A DNA stretch of 64,000 nt from Bordetella parapertussis (GCA_945861275.1 CAMATZ010000001.1:1-64000); one strand, 5' to 3'. Shown: positions 26,125 to 35,087, counted from the stretch's first letter. Notes: generated from the letters alone by a model not told the origin. Made by a program: numbers and translations.

Positions 26125-27228
26125 ATGATTTTTTCTCCGCACGATCACAAACACATGGCGCGTGCCCTTGAATTGGCGCGCCGCGGCCTCTATACGACCA
26201 CGCCGAATCCGCGCGTTGGCTGTGTGCTGGTGCGTGACACGGAGAGCGCAAACGAGGTGGTGGGCGAGGGCTGGCACGAGCGTGTCGGCGAGCCGCATGC
26301 CGAGGTGCATGCGCTGCGCCAGGCGGGAGCGCGCGCACGCGGCACCACCGCCTACGTGAGTTTGGAACCGTGTGCGCATCAAGGCCACACGCCGCCGTGT
26401 TGTGCGGCGCTGGTTGAGGCGGGCGTATCGCGGGTGGTGGCAGCGATGGAGGACCCGAACCCCCAGGTCGCGGGCAAGGGTTTTGCCCGGCTGCGCGCGG
26501 CGAATATTTTGGTTGAAGCCGGCTTGATGGCGGACGAAGCCAGGTCGCTGAACATCGGCTTCGTAGCGCGCATGACGCGTGGGCGGCCGTGGGTAAGGGT
26601 AAAGATTGCGGCGAGCCTCGATGGCAAAACGGCATTGTTGAACGGCCAAAGCCAGTGGATCACCGGGCCGCAAGCGCGGCGTGATGGCCACGCCTGGCGC
26701 GCGCAAGCGTGCGCGATCCTGACCGGTATCGGTACCGTGAAAGACGACAATCCGCAATTGACGGTGCGCGAGGTGGCGACCACGCGCCAACCCGTGCGGG
26801 TGGTGGTGGATAGCCGCCTGGAAACGCCGCTCGACGCCAGGGTGCTGGGTACGGGTACGCTGATCGCCGCGGCAGCCCATCTGGCGCAGTCGATGCGCGC
26901 CTTGCAGGCACAAGGTGCGGAAATTATGGTGCTGCCGAATGCGGCGGGCAAGGTCGAGTTGCGCGACCTGATGCTGGAACTGGGCCGCCGCGGATTTAAC
27001 GAAGTGCATGTCGAGGCAGGTTACAAATTGAATGGGTCCCTGTTAAACGAAGGGCTGGTGGATGAATTGCTGATTTATCTGGCGCCCACTGTGCTGGGTG
27101 ACGCGGCACACGCCATGTTTCAGCTGCCGCAGTTGGAAACACTATCCGGACAGCGCAAGCTCAACATCGTGGATGTGCGTCAAATCGGGCCGGATATACG
27201 CATTGTTGCGCGGGTAGCGCCGGTATAA
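26125..27228 (+). CDS. ribD: Bifunctional riboflavin deaminase-reductase RibD
   Basis: 367 aa. The N-terminal deaminase (zinc site HAEVHALRQAG and EPCAHQGHTPPCCAAL) deaminates the pyrimidinedione intermediate. The C-terminal reductase (KIAASLDGKTALLNGQSQWITGPQARRDGHAWR, and DELLIYLAPTVLGD) reduces the ribose side chain. First riboflavin enzyme of the run; its last base overlaps the ribE ATG. There is no FMN riboswitch upstream. Confidence 0.97.
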   Translation: MIFSPHDHKHMARALELARRGLYTTTPNPRVGCVLVRDTESANEVVGEGWHERVGEPHAEVHALRQAGARARGTTAYVSLEPCAHQGHTPPCCAALVEAGVSRVVAAMEDPNPQVAGKGFARLRAANILVEAGLMADEARSLNIGFVARMTRGRPWVRVKIAASLDGKTALLNGQSQWITGPQARRDGHAWRAQACAILTGIGTVKDDNPQLTVREVATTRQPVRVVVDSRLETPLDARVLGTGTLIAAAAHLAQSMRALQAQGAEIMVLPNAAGKVELRDLMLELGRRGFNEVHVEAGYKLNGSLLNEGLVDELLIYLAPTVLGDAAHAMFQLPQLETLSGQRKLNIVDVRQIGPDIRIVARVAPV

Positions 27229-27824
27229 TGTTCACTGGAATCGTAACCGCGGTCGGCACCATTGCCACAGTCAAGGCCACCGCGGGCGGCGTGCGTATAG
27301 CGGTGGCCGCGCCGGACTTGGGTTTGGCCGATGGGCAGGTAGGTGAGAGTATCGCGGTCAACGGCGTGTGTCTGACGGCGATTGTGATTTCAGCCGCGGG
27401 CTTCGATGCGGACGTATCGCGGGAGACGCTGCGTTGCACGTCAGGGTTCGAGGTGGGTGCGCGGGTGAATCTGGAGCGCGCGTTGCGGCTGGCGGATCGT
27501 CTGGGCGGGCATCTGGTGAGCGGGCATGTGGATGGCGTGGGCGCGGTGGTGCGGGTTGAGGCAGCCGGTGACAACAAGGTTTTTGTGTTCGAAGCGCCGC
27601 ACGAAGTGGCGCGCTACATCGCGGTCAAGGGTTCTATCGCGATCAATGGAGTGAGTCTTACCGTGAACGAAGTGAATAACATGCAATTTTCAGTCAACCT
27701 TATCCCGCACACGCTGGCGGCGACCAATCTCGGTGCGCTGTCAACGGGAGCGCGTGTAAATTTTGAAGCTGATACCGTGGCGCGATATGTCGAGCGCCTG
27801 AACGCATTTGGGGCGCCATCGTGA
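27228..27824 (+). CDS. ribE: Riboflavin synthase alpha subunit
   Basis: 198 aa. It dismutates two 6,7-dimethyl-8-ribityllumazine molecules to riboflavin. The two-fold repeated lumazine-binding fold is clear: MFTGIVTAVGTI ... SIAVNGVCLTA in the first half, and VDGVGAVVRVE ... GSIAINGVSLTVNEV in the second, each with the binding S/T-V-N-G-V-x-L-T. It overlaps ribD at the start and ribBA at the end (GTGA). Confidence 0.97.
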   Translation: MFTGIVTAVGTIATVKATAGGVRIAVAAPDLGLADGQVGESIAVNGVCLTAIVISAAGFDADVSRETLRCTSGFEVGARVNLERALRLADRLGGHLVSGHVDGVGAVVRVEAAGDNKVFVFEAPHEVARYIAVKGSIAINGVSLTVNEVNNMQFSVNLIPHTLAATNLGALSTGARVNFEADTVARYVERLNAFGAPS

Positions 27825-28936
27825 ATTCACCGTTAGCAGCAGTCGCCATCAGTTCACCGGCGGAAATCATCGCTGAAATTCGCGCCGGGCGCATGGTGGT
27901 GCTGGTGGATGAGGAAGACCGCGAGAACGAAGGTGATTTGTTGATCGCGGCAGAACATGCCAATGCCGAGGCCATCAATTTCATGGCGCGCTACGGGCGC
28001 GGATTGATTTGCCTCACGCTTACCGCGGAGCGTTGCCGCCAACTCCATCTGCCCCTGATGGTGTCGAACAATCGTTCGCCGCTGGGCACTAATTTCACCG
28101 TTTCGATTGAGGCCGCCGAAGGCGTGACCACCGGCATTTCCGCCGCCGATCGAGCGACCACCGTGCGTGCGGCGACCCGGCCCGACGCCAGTCCGCGCGA
28201 TCTGGTGCAGCCCGGGCATATATTTCCGCTGATGGCGCAGGAAGGCGGCGTATTGGTGCGCGCCGGACATACCGAAGCGGGTTGCGATCTGGCGCGGCTC
28301 GCAGGGCTGGCGCCGGCGTCGGTGATTTGCGAAATACTCAAAGACGATGGCGAGATGGCGCGCCTGCCGGATTTGATCCCGTTCGCGGCGCATCATGGGC
28401 TCAAGATTGGCACCATCACCGATTTGATTCAGCATCGCGGCCGCACCGAATCACTGATCGTGCGCGCCGCCGAGCGTGACATTGAAACTGTGCATGGCAA
28501 GTTCCGGCTTCATGCCTACAGTGACCGCATCGGCTGCGAGACGCATCTTGCGCTGGTCAAAGGCACCATCAGCGCGGCGAAAGAGGCGCTGGTGCGCGTG
28601 CACGAGCCGGTTTCCGTGATCGATTTGCTGGATGCGGGCAGCACCACGCATTCATGGAATTTCAATGATGCGCTGGCGACCCTCGCCAAGGCAGAATGCG
28701 GCGTCATTGTGCTGCTGCACCGGCAGGAAACCGCCGAAGCATTGCTCGACCGCGCGCGTCCGGCTGGCGCCAATAGCGAACTACCCAAGATGGCGCTGCG
28801 CAACTATGGCATAGGCGCGCAGATATTGCGCGACCTCGGGGTTAAAAAGATGCGCCTGATGGCGGTGCCGCGTCGCATGCCCAGCATGGCGGGATTTGAT
28901 CTCGAGGTGGTGGGGTATTTGCAGCCTGAACATTAA
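27821..28936 (+). CDS. ribBA: 3,4-dihydroxy-2-butanone 4-phosphate synthase with degenerate GTP cyclohydrolase II domain
   Basis: 371 aa. The N-terminal DHBP synthase is complete: RMVVLVDEEDRENEGDLLIAAE, NFMARYGRGLICLTLT, TNFTVSIEAAEGVTTGISAADRATTV and HTEAGCDLARLAGL. The C-terminal half aligns with GTP cyclohydrolase II (IGCETHLALVKG, VLLHRQE, NYGIGAQILRDLGV) but lacks the three zinc-binding Cys (the usual C-x10-C-x-C). Where they should be it reads SVIDLLDAGSTTHSWNF. The second activity is therefore probably lost and a separate ribA is expected elsewhere. Confidence 0.92.
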   Translation: MNSPLAAVAISSPAEIIAEIRAGRMVVLVDEEDRENEGDLLIAAEHANAEAINFMARYGRGLICLTLTAERCRQLHLPLMVSNNRSPLGTNFTVSIEAAEGVTTGISAADRATTVRAATRPDASPRDLVQPGHIFPLMAQEGGVLVRAGHTEAGCDLARLAGLAPASVICEILKDDGEMARLPDLIPFAAHHGLKIGTITDLIQHRGRTESLIVRAAERDIETVHGKFRLHAYSDRIGCETHLALVKGTISAAKEALVRVHEPVSVIDLLDAGSTTHSWNFNDALATLAKAECGVIVLLHRQETAEALLDRARPAGANSELPKMALRNYGIGAQILRDLGVKKMRLMAVPRRMPSMAGFDLEVVGYLQPEH

Positions 28937-28939
28937 GCG

Positions 28940-29070
28940 GTGAACGTGTGAACGAGTTAACGAGTGAACGAGTAATCCTGCGGTGTGCCGCTGGCTTCTC
29001 GCGCTGCCGGCTCCGCAGTGGGGGAGAGGAATTTCACTCGTTCACCCGTTCACTCGTTCACCCGTTCACG
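28940..29070. repeat. Octamer-based hairpin between ribBA and ribH
   Basis: Left arm: GTGAACGT, GTGAACGA, GTTAACGA, GTGAACGA (28940-28971). Right arm: alternating TCGTTCAC/CCGTTCAC (29034-29070). The arms flank a ~60-nt loop that contains no gene. It ends in GAATTTCAA directly before the ribH ATG, where a Shine-Dalgarno would be expected. It is like the heptamer elements but with an 8-bp unit. Confidence 0.85.
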
Positions 29071-29078
29071 AATTTCAA

Positions 29079-29540
29079 ATGAGCAACTACCAGGAAATTC
29101 CTCCCGACCACAACGGCGCGGGGCTGCGCATCGGCATTGTGGTTGGCCGTTTCAGCAGCGATATTGGCGACGGGCTGCTTTCCAGTTGCACGGGCGAGCT
29201 CATCAAGTTAGGCGTTGATGCGAAGGACATTTGCGTCGCCACCGTGCCCGGTGCGCTGGAAATTCCGCTGCTGCTGCAGAGCATGGCGCGTAGCGGCGCG
29301 TACGACGCTCTGATCGCATTGGGCGCCGTCATTCGCGGCGAAACCTATCACTTTGAAATCGTATCGAATGAATCGAGTGCCGGCATCACCCGCGTCCAAC
29401 TCGATACCGGCGTGCCCATAGCCAACGGCATTTTGACCACTGAGGACGACGATCAGGCGCTCTCGCGCATGGCGCAAAAAGGCGCTGACTGCGCACTGGT
29501 GGCGGTGGAGATGTTTAACTTGCTTCGTAAAATTAAGTGA
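29079..29540 (+). CDS. ribH: 6,7-dimethyl-8-ribityllumazine synthase
   Basis: 153 aa from the ATG at 29079; the longer frame only translates the repeat. It condenses the RibD product with DHBP. Typical residues: [47 protein letters not shown] with the catalytic His, and [17 protein letters not shown]. It follows ribBA across the repeat hairpin and is followed by nusB, the usual pairing. Confidence 0.97.
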   Translation: MSNYQEIPPDHNGAGLRIGIVVGRFSSDIGDGLLSSCTGELIKLGVDAKDICVATVPGALEIPLLLQSMARSGAYDALIALGAVIRGETYHFEIVSNESSAGITRVQLDTGVPIANGILTTEDDDQALSRMAQKGADCALVAVEMFNLLRKIK

Positions 29541-29562
29541 ATAAAAACAATAACTTACATTA
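29540..29562 (+). repeat. AT-rich dispersed motif, copy 4
   Basis: ATAAAAACAATAACTTACAT (29541-29560), immediately after the ribH stop. Confidence 0.45.
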
Positions 29563-29586
29563 TTTTCGCAGCGTGAGGCGCAGGAC

Positions 29587-30033
29587 GTGAAATCCGCGCG
29601 TCACCGATCGCGCGAATTTGCGCTGCAAGGCTTGTATCAATGGCTGCTCGCCAAATCAGCGGTGGCGCAGATCGCACAGGACATTGCGCTGTTCCGGGGC
29701 TATGACAAGTGCGACCCGCTGTATTTTCGTGATCTGCTGGATGGCGCCATACACGAAGTTGACAGCATCGAAGACCATCTCACGCGGTGTCTGGACCGGC
29801 CCGTGGCGCAGGTGTCGCCGATTGAGCGCGCAATTTTAATGATCGCCGGCTGCGAATTCCTGCGCCATCCCGAAGTGCCGTACCGGGTGGTGATCAACGA
29901 GGCGGTGGAGTTGGCCAAAGCCTTCGGCGGCACCGACGGACATAAATACGTGAACGGAGTGCTCGACAAACTCGCTGCGATCTTGCGTTCATCAGAAGTG
30001 CATGCGGTGCGTGCAGCGCGCGCGGCGGGTTAA
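29587..30033 (+). CDS. nusB: Transcription antitermination factor NusB
   Basis: 148 aa. Binds boxA RNA with NusE (S10) during rRNA antitermination. Conserved features: RHRSREFALQGLYQWLL, SPIERAILMIAGCEFLRHPEVPYRVVINEAVELAKAFGGTDGHKYVNGVLDKLA. It starts with GTG at 29587 after a weak AGG. In relatives nusB is followed by thiL; here three genes intervene. Confidence 0.97.
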   Translation: MKSARHRSREFALQGLYQWLLAKSAVAQIAQDIALFRGYDKCDPLYFRDLLDGAIHEVDSIEDHLTRCLDRPVAQVSPIERAILMIAGCEFLRHPEVPYRVVINEAVELAKAFGGTDGHKYVNGVLDKLAAILRSSEVHAVRAARAAG

Positions 30034-30061
30034 GTGACGCAAAAGCGGCCGCCCGGCACGC

Positions 30062-31597
30062 ATGCTGTTTAACTCCTACGCATTCCTCTTTGGTTTCCTG
30101 CCGTTAACACTGGCAGGATTTTTTTTGCTGGCGCGCTGGAGCGCGGCACTCGCTGCGGGCTGGCTTGCGCTGGCTTCTCTCGCGTTTTACGGCTACTGGA
30201 ATGCAGCGTACGTGCCGCTGCTGGTGCTTTCGATCGTGTTCAATTTTTTCACGGGCATGGCTATTGCCGCAGCCGACTCGCGCCGCCGGCTGCTGGTGAT
30301 CACGGGTGTGGGCGCGAATCTGCTGTTGCTCGGGTATTTCAAATACGCCGATTTTTTTGTGGCGAACCTGAATACCCTGGGCGCAGGCTACACCTTGCCC
30401 GGCGTACTTTTGCCGCTGGGCATTTCGTTTTTTACGTTTACGCAAATCGCCTTTCTGATGGACGTGTATCAGCGCAAGGCAGCGGAGTTCCGCTTTATTC
30501 ACTATTGCCTGTTTGTCACCTATTTTCCGCATTTGATCGCTGGTCCTGTGTTGCATCACCAGGAAATGATGCCGCAGTTTTCACAGAGGGAACCCTATCG
30601 TTTCAACTGGGAAAATTTCGCGGTAGGCTTCACTCTGTTTTTTATTGGACTGGCGAAAAAAGTGTTGATCGCCGATAGTATCGGCGAATATGCGCGCCCG
30701 GTGTTCGAGGCGCCGGGCAAGGGTGTGGCGTTGAGCGCGGTGGATGCCTGGGGTGGCGCACTCGCGTACACGTTTCAGCTTTATTTTGATTTTTCGGGTT
30801 ATTCCGACATGGCGATTGGTCTTTCGCGCATGGTGGGCGTGAAGCTGCCGCTGAATTTTGCGTCGCCGTACAAAGCGGCATCCATCATCGAATTCTGGCG
30901 TTGCTGGCACATGACCCTGTCGCGATTCCTGCGCGACTATTTGTATGTGCCGCTCGGCGGCAACCGCAAAGGCGTGTCGCGCCGCTATGTGAATCTGATG
31001 GTGACGATGGTGCTCGGGGGCTTGTGGCACGGGGCGAGCTGGACCTTCGTGATTTGGGGCGCGCTGCATGGCGGCTATTTGTTGATTAACCATGCCTGGC
31101 GTGCAATGCGCCGGCATCTGGGTATGACGCGCGCTGGCGGGCGCGTGGCGCATTTTTTTGCAGTGGCGCTGACGTTTTTGTGTGTGGTGCTGGCGTGGGT
31201 GTATTTCAGAGCCGACAGCGTCGCGCACGCCAATACCATCATCGCCGCGATGGCGGGTGCTAACGGCGTCACGCTGCCGTATCGCTGGCTGGAGAAAATG
31301 GGTTCCTTTGGCGTCTGGCTCGCCGCCCACGGCGTGCTGTTTCAAAACACGCCGGTATTCGGCGGCGGCACACAAATCAACTGGCTGATGGTGTGCGCGT
31401 TGATCGTGTGGCTGGCGCCGAACACGCAGCATTTGATGCGCGCTTATCAGCCCGCGCTGGGGGTTGCCGACAGCGCAGCGGAGCGCGGCTTGCGCTGGCG
31501 TCCCGCATGGCACTGGTTGCTGGGAACGGCGGTGCTGGCTGCATTCGGCATACTCTCGCTCAGTGCGTTGAGCGAGTTCATATACTTTCAATTCTAA
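30062..31597 (+). CDS. MBOAT-family O-acyltransferase (AlgI-like)
   Basis: 511 aa, about 10-12 membrane segments. It matches the membrane-bound O-acyltransferases of the AlgI/PatA type that move acetyl groups across the inner membrane for polysaccharide acetylation: PLGISFFTFTQIAFLMDVYQRK, YLTFFPHLIAGP-like YFPHLIAGPVLHHQEM, YFDFSGYSDMAIGLSRM, FWRCWHMTLSRFLRDYLYVPLGGNRKG, and the His motif LWHGASWTFVIWGALHGGYL. It forms a two-gene unit with the SGNH protein that follows. No polysaccharide synthase is nearby, so the acceptor is unknown. Confidence 0.92.
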   Translation: MLFNSYAFLFGFLPLTLAGFFLLARWSAALAAGWLALASLAFYGYWNAAYVPLLVLSIVFNFFTGMAIAAADSRRRLLVITGVGANLLLLGYFKYADFFVANLNTLGAGYTLPGVLLPLGISFFTFTQIAFLMDVYQRKAAEFRFIHYCLFVTYFPHLIAGPVLHHQEMMPQFSQREPYRFNWENFAVGFTLFFIGLAKKVLIADSIGEYARPVFEAPGKGVALSAVDAWGGALAYTFQLYFDFSGYSDMAIGLSRMVGVKLPLNFASPYKAASIIEFWRCWHMTLSRFLRDYLYVPLGGNRKGVSRRYVNLMVTMVLGGLWHGASWTFVIWGALHGGYLLINHAWRAMRRHLGMTRAGGRVAHFFAVALTFLCVVLAWVYFRADSVAHANTIIAAMAGANGVTLPYRWLEKMGSFGVWLAAHGVLFQNTPVFGGGTQINWLMVCALIVWLAPNTQHLMRAYQPALGVADSAAERGLRWRPAWHWLLGTAVLAAFGILSLSALSEFIYFQF

Positions 31598-31602
31598 ACG
31601 CC

Positions 31603-32772
31603 ATGACAGCGCGGCGCTACACGCTCGGTCTTTTACTGCTGCTGGCACTGGGGCTGACGGCGGTAGCGGCATTTAACCGGGTGATCGATCCGTTCTGGTA
31701 TTACCGCGATATTGAAATCTCCGGTCTGAACGCGGTCAAGCCGCGCTTCGCGCGTCACGTCAAGCCGGCGTTGCTGGCACGCGAGCAGCCTGAAGCCGTG
31801 ATACTGGGCAATTCGTTCGCAGAAATTGGTTTCGATCCGCTGGACGCGGCATTTACCGGCAATGGCCGGCTGCGCGGATATAATTTTGCGCTGGCGGGTG
31901 CAGGTTGGGACATCGAACAGTGTGCGTTTGAGTATGCGTTAAAGCATGCCCCCCTCAAGCGCGTGGTGCTGGGCATAGGCGCGGGTGCGCTGCCCAAAGC
32001 CGATTGCGCCAAGGTGTGGCAGGGCATGAGCGTGAGCGCAGTGGAATTGCTGCTTTCCACCCATGCGCTGGACAACGCGATCCGCACCGTGGCTGAACAA
32101 CACCGCGCGCGCCCCAGCCACACGCGCGAAGGACGCTATTTGTATACGCGTGATGCGCCCGGCGTTGCGTCACGTTTTCGCGAGTATTTTCAGCGACCGG
32201 ATCAGCTGCGGTGTCCGGCGCAAGGTCTGATTGCACCCGTGACGGCGCCCGGCGCAACGCAGCACATCGAGCCTGCGCCGAATCTCGATCTCGCCGGTCT
32301 GCGCAGGGTCATTCAACTGGCGCGCACACAGGGCGTCGAACTTGCATTCGTGGTATATCCGCGGCATGCGTTGTCGCTGGAAGTGGAGTTCGCTTGCGGC
32401 GACCCCCTTGCGCGCTGGCGTCATATCGGCGCCATCGCGCAAGCCGTGGCCGAGGAAGCGCCCGAGGAATCAAAAAAGGGCACTGTGGCGCTGTGGGTAT
32501 TCGACGGTTACGATGCGCTACGTGGCGAACGCGTGGTGGGACGCGATCCTGCGTATTGGCAGGACCCCTGGCATTTTAATTATGAGATTGGCACGCGCAT
32601 ATTCGCAGCGATTTATGGCAGTGAACAAGGCTTTGGCACGCACGTGCTTCCGGGCAATGTCGATGCGATATACGCGCAACTGCTGGCGCAACGCGAACGT
32701 TACCTGAAGTCCAACGATTGGTTTTATAACGATTTACGAACGCTAGCCGCACCTGCGCCCGCGGTTCGCTAA
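31603..32772 (+). CDS. SGNH-like periplasmic acyltransferase partner of the MBOAT protein
   Basis: 389 aa from the ATG at 31603, 5 bp after the MBOAT stop; the longer frame overlaps the MBOAT gene and is rejected. An N-terminal membrane anchor (about 5-25) is followed by a periplasmic domain. The likely nucleophile Ser is in VILGNSFAEIGFDPLD, and a C-terminal D-x-x-H pair is in YWQDPWHFN, as in SGNH hydrolase-like enzymes such as AlgJ/AlgX or PatB. Together with the MBOAT it probably transfers acetyl groups to a glycan. Substrate unknown. Confidence 0.78.
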   Translation: MTARRYTLGLLLLLALGLTAVAAFNRVIDPFWYYRDIEISGLNAVKPRFARHVKPALLAREQPEAVILGNSFAEIGFDPLDAAFTGNGRLRGYNFALAGAGWDIEQCAFEYALKHAPLKRVVLGIGAGALPKADCAKVWQGMSVSAVELLLSTHALDNAIRTVAEQHRARPSHTREGRYLYTRDAPGVASRFREYFQRPDQLRCPAQGLIAPVTAPGATQHIEPAPNLDLAGLRRVIQLARTQGVELAFVVYPRHALSLEVEFACGDPLARWRHIGAIAQAVAEEAPEESKKGTVALWVFDGYDALRGERVVGRDPAYWQDPWHFNYEIGTRIFAAIYGSEQGFGTHVLPGNVDAIYAQLLAQRERYLKSNDWFYNDLRTLAAPAPAVR

Positions 32773-32810
32773 AATACCCGCTGGCTGCAACGAATGTAAC
32801 GGAGTAATTC

Positions 32811-33080
32811 ATGGACGAGAAGTTAAAAAAGCGGGTTTTCATGTTCTATGCCGCCGGCGTGGTGAATCTGCTGATCGCGGTCTACATACTGTTTTTTGGC
32901 CGCGACTTTTTGCCGGAAGACAAAATTACCATGTTGCTGCTGTTTTTTCTGGGATTCGCCATGCTGGATTTCTGGATGCCGGTGATGATTAAAAAGAAGG
33001 CCGCGCGCGATCTGGCCCAGCTCGAAGCACAGCGTAAGGCCATGGCTGCAGCGAACACGCAGTCACGGCGAATCCAGTGA
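32811..33080 (+). CDS. Small two-helix membrane protein, unknown function
   Basis: 89 aa. It has two predicted membrane segments (about 9-29, MFYAAGVVNLLIAVYILFF, and 38-58, ITMLLLFFLGFAMLDFW) followed by a basic, Ala/Gln-rich cytoplasmic helix (KKKAARDLAQLEAQRKAMAAA). The ATG has CGGAG upstream. No family is recognised. It sits between the acylation pair and thiL. Confidence 0.65.
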   Translation: MDEKLKKRVFMFYAAGVVNLLIAVYILFFGRDFLPEDKITMLLLFFLGFAMLDFWMPVMIKKKAARDLAQLEAQRKAMAAANTQSRRIQ

Positions 33081-33108
33081 TCAGGCGCTCTGCTTCGCGC
33101 GCAGTTTT

Positions 33109-34089
33109 GTGCTCAATTTTGTGCATAACGAATTCGGCCTGATCGGCAGGTATTTCACCCATCGCACGCGGCACACGCTGCTTGGCGTGGGTGACGATGC
33201 GGCGCTGATCCGGCCGCGGCGCGGCTGCGTAGTGGCGATTTCAGCGGACATGCTGGTCGAGGGCCGGCATTTTTTTAAAGGCGCCGATCCCGCAGCGCTG
33301 GGCCACAAAACGCTGGCGGTAAATTTGTCGGACATGGCGGCGATGGGCGCGACACCGCGCTGGGCGACGCTGGCACTGGCGCTGCCCCGCGCCGATGCGC
33401 GCTGGCTGGCGGCGTTTACGCGCGGCTTTATGCGACTGGCGCGCGCGCACAACGTTGATCTCATCGGTGGTGACACCACGCGCGGGCCGCTCAATCTGTG
33501 CGTGCAGATCATGGGCGAAGTGCCTGCCGCGACAGCGCTGCGGCGCGACGGCGCGCGCGTGGGTGATGAGGTGTGGGTTTCGGGCAATCTCGGTGATGCC
33601 GCGCTGGCGGTGGCCGCGCGCAATAAAAAAATAGCGCTGACCAAACGACAACTGGCGTTAGCGGCATTGCGACTCGATAAACCCACGCCCCGCGTCGCGC
33701 TGGGCGCTGCGCTGCGCGGCATTGCGCACAGCGCGATTGATATATCCGACGGATTGCTGGGGGACCTGGGCCACATCTGCGAGCGCTCGCGCGTGGCAGC
33801 GGTGGTTGAAATCGACGCGCTGCCGCGATCAACGTTGATGCGCGCGGTGGCGGGCTCTGCGGTTGCGCAGGGCGCGCTGCTGGCGGGCGGCGACGATTAT
33901 GAATTGTGTTTTACTGCACCGGCCTCGAAGCATGCCGCGGTATTGCGCGCCGGTGTGCGCGCGCGAACACCGGTTACCCGCGTCGGGCGCATACTGCAGG
34001 CACCCGCAGGTGCTATCGGTGTTGCGGTGATGGATGCTGATGGACTGCCGGTGCGTATTGCACAGCGCGGGTTCGATCACTTTGGCTGA
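33109..34089 (+). CDS. thiL: Thiamine-monophosphate kinase
   Basis: 326 aa. Phosphorylates thiamine monophosphate to the active cofactor thiamine diphosphate. Motifs: EFGLIGRYF, GVGDDAAL, SADMLVEGRHF, NLSDMAAMGATPRW, LIGGDTTRG, DISDGLLGDLGHI and LLAGGDDYELCFT. The start may be the GTG at 33109 or the GTG at 33121 (VHNEFGLIGRYF), which matches E. coli ThiL better; neither has a clear Shine-Dalgarno. It is followed by pgpA, as usual. Confidence 0.95.
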   Translation: MLNFVHNEFGLIGRYFTHRTRHTLLGVGDDAALIRPRRGCVVAISADMLVEGRHFFKGADPAALGHKTLAVNLSDMAAMGATPRWATLALALPRADARWLAAFTRGFMRLARAHNVDLIGGDTTRGPLNLCVQIMGEVPAATALRRDGARVGDEVWVSGNLGDAALAVAARNKKIALTKRQLALAALRLDKPTPRVALGAALRGIAHSAIDISDGLLGDLGHICERSRVAAVVEIDALPRSTLMRAVAGSAVAQGALLAGGDDYELCFTAPASKHAAVLRAGVRARTPVTRVGRILQAPAGAIGVAVMDADGLPVRIAQRGFDHFG

Positions 34090-34108
34090 GTCCGCGCAGC
34101 CGGCGCGC

Positions 34109-34594
34109 ATGCCGATGCGCCCCTCGCTGCGCTTTGTGTGCGCGCACCCTGCACATGGCATCGCGTTCGCTGGCGGCGTGGGGTTGGCGCCGTTTGCGCC
34201 GGGGACGTTCGGTACGCTGCTCGCATTCCCGCTGTTTGCGTTGCTCGCGGCGTATAGCGATGTCGTAACGCAACTGATTGTATTTATTATACTTTTTGGA
34301 GTGGGCGTGTGGGCCTGTCAGGTTACCGGCCGCGCCCTCGGTGTTGCCGACCACGGCGGCATGGTGTGGGATGAAACGGTGGCATTTTTGCTGGTGCTGA
34401 TGTTCACGCCTGCGGGGTGGGCGTGGCAGATCGCGGCGTTTGCGCTGTTCCGGTTTTTTGATATCGTCAAGCCGCCGCCGATACGCCACTATGATCGAAC
34501 GCTGAAAAATGGTTTCGGTGTAATGTTTGATGATTTGCTCGCTGCCGGTTACACGCTGTTTGTACTGGCGCTGGCGAAAACCGTGATCGAGTGA
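34109..34594 (+). CDS. pgpA: Phosphatidylglycerophosphatase A
   Basis: 161 aa from the ATG at 34109 (34115 is also possible). Dephosphorylates phosphatidylglycerol phosphate in the inner membrane. Family features: GVGLAPFAPGTFGTLLAFPL, GVADHGGMVWDETVAFLLVL with the acidic active-site residues, and the terminal FDIVKPPPIRHYDRTLKNGFGVMFDDLLAAGY. It has several membrane helices. The usual thiL-pgpA-pncC order is kept. Confidence 0.94.
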   Translation: MPMRPSLRFVCAHPAHGIAFAGGVGLAPFAPGTFGTLLAFPLFALLAAYSDVVTQLIVFIILFGVGVWACQVTGRALGVADHGGMVWDETVAFLLVLMFTPAGWAWQIAAFALFRFFDIVKPPPIRHYDRTLKNGFGVMFDDLLAAGYTLFVLALAKTVIE

Positions 34595-34598
34595 AACC

Positions 34599-35087
34599 AT
34601 GACCGACGAAAAACTATACGAACTGGCCGAACGCGTCGGCAAAGCGCTTAAGGCCAAGGGCATGATGATGGCAGCCGCCGAATCCTGCACCGGCGGCTGG
34701 ATCGCGCAGGCCGTCACCGCAGTGCCCGGCAGCTCGGAATGGTTCGAGCGCGGTTTTGTGACTTACACCTATATTTCCAAACGCGAAATGCTGGGCGTCA
34801 AAGCCGAAACGCTGGAGGCGCACGGCGCAGTATCTGAACAGACAGTGCGTGAAATGACCGCCGGCGCGCTCGAACGCAGCCACGCGCAAGTGGCGGTGTC
34901 GGTCAGTGGTACCGCTGGTCCGTCGGGTGGCACGCCGCAAAAACCCGTCGGCACGGTGTGCTTTGGCTGGGGGGTGAAGGCTGGGGCGGTGCAGACCGTG
35001 ATCAAGTGCTTCGATGGGGATCGCGAGGCCGTGCGGCGGCAAGCGGTGATGTTCGCGCTGGAGCGGGTGCTGGCGGCGTTGGCGTGA
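34599..35087 (+). CDS. pncC: Nicotinamide-nucleotide amidohydrolase (CinA C-terminal domain type)
   Basis: 162 aa. Deamidates NMN to NaMN in pyridine-nucleotide salvage. Motifs: AAAESCTGGWIAQAVTAVPGSS with the catalytic Ser, FVTYTYISKREMLGV, and SVSGTAGPSGGTPQKPVGTVCFGW. It is the stand-alone C-terminal domain; the N-terminal CinA domain is absent. In many proteobacteria recA follows directly; here a Bug receptor gene lies in between. Confidence 0.95.
   Translation: MTDEKLYELAERVGKALKAKGMMMAAAESCTGGWIAQAVTAVPGSSEWFERGFVTYTYISKREMLGVKAETLEAHGAVSEQTVREMTAGALERSHAQVAVSVSGTAGPSGGTPQKPVGTVCFGWGVKAGAVQTVIKCFDGDREAVRRQAVMFALERVLAALA

Noticed and set aside
27800-29080. FMN riboswitch upstream of riboflavin genes
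   Set aside because: Neither the ribD leader, the ribBA junction nor the ribBA/ribH gap shows the conserved RFN core; the structure in the gap is the octamer hairpin.
31393-31602. 70-residue N-terminal extension of the SGNH protein
   Set aside because: It overlaps the MBOAT gene in another frame; the ATG at 31603 gives a proper membrane anchor.
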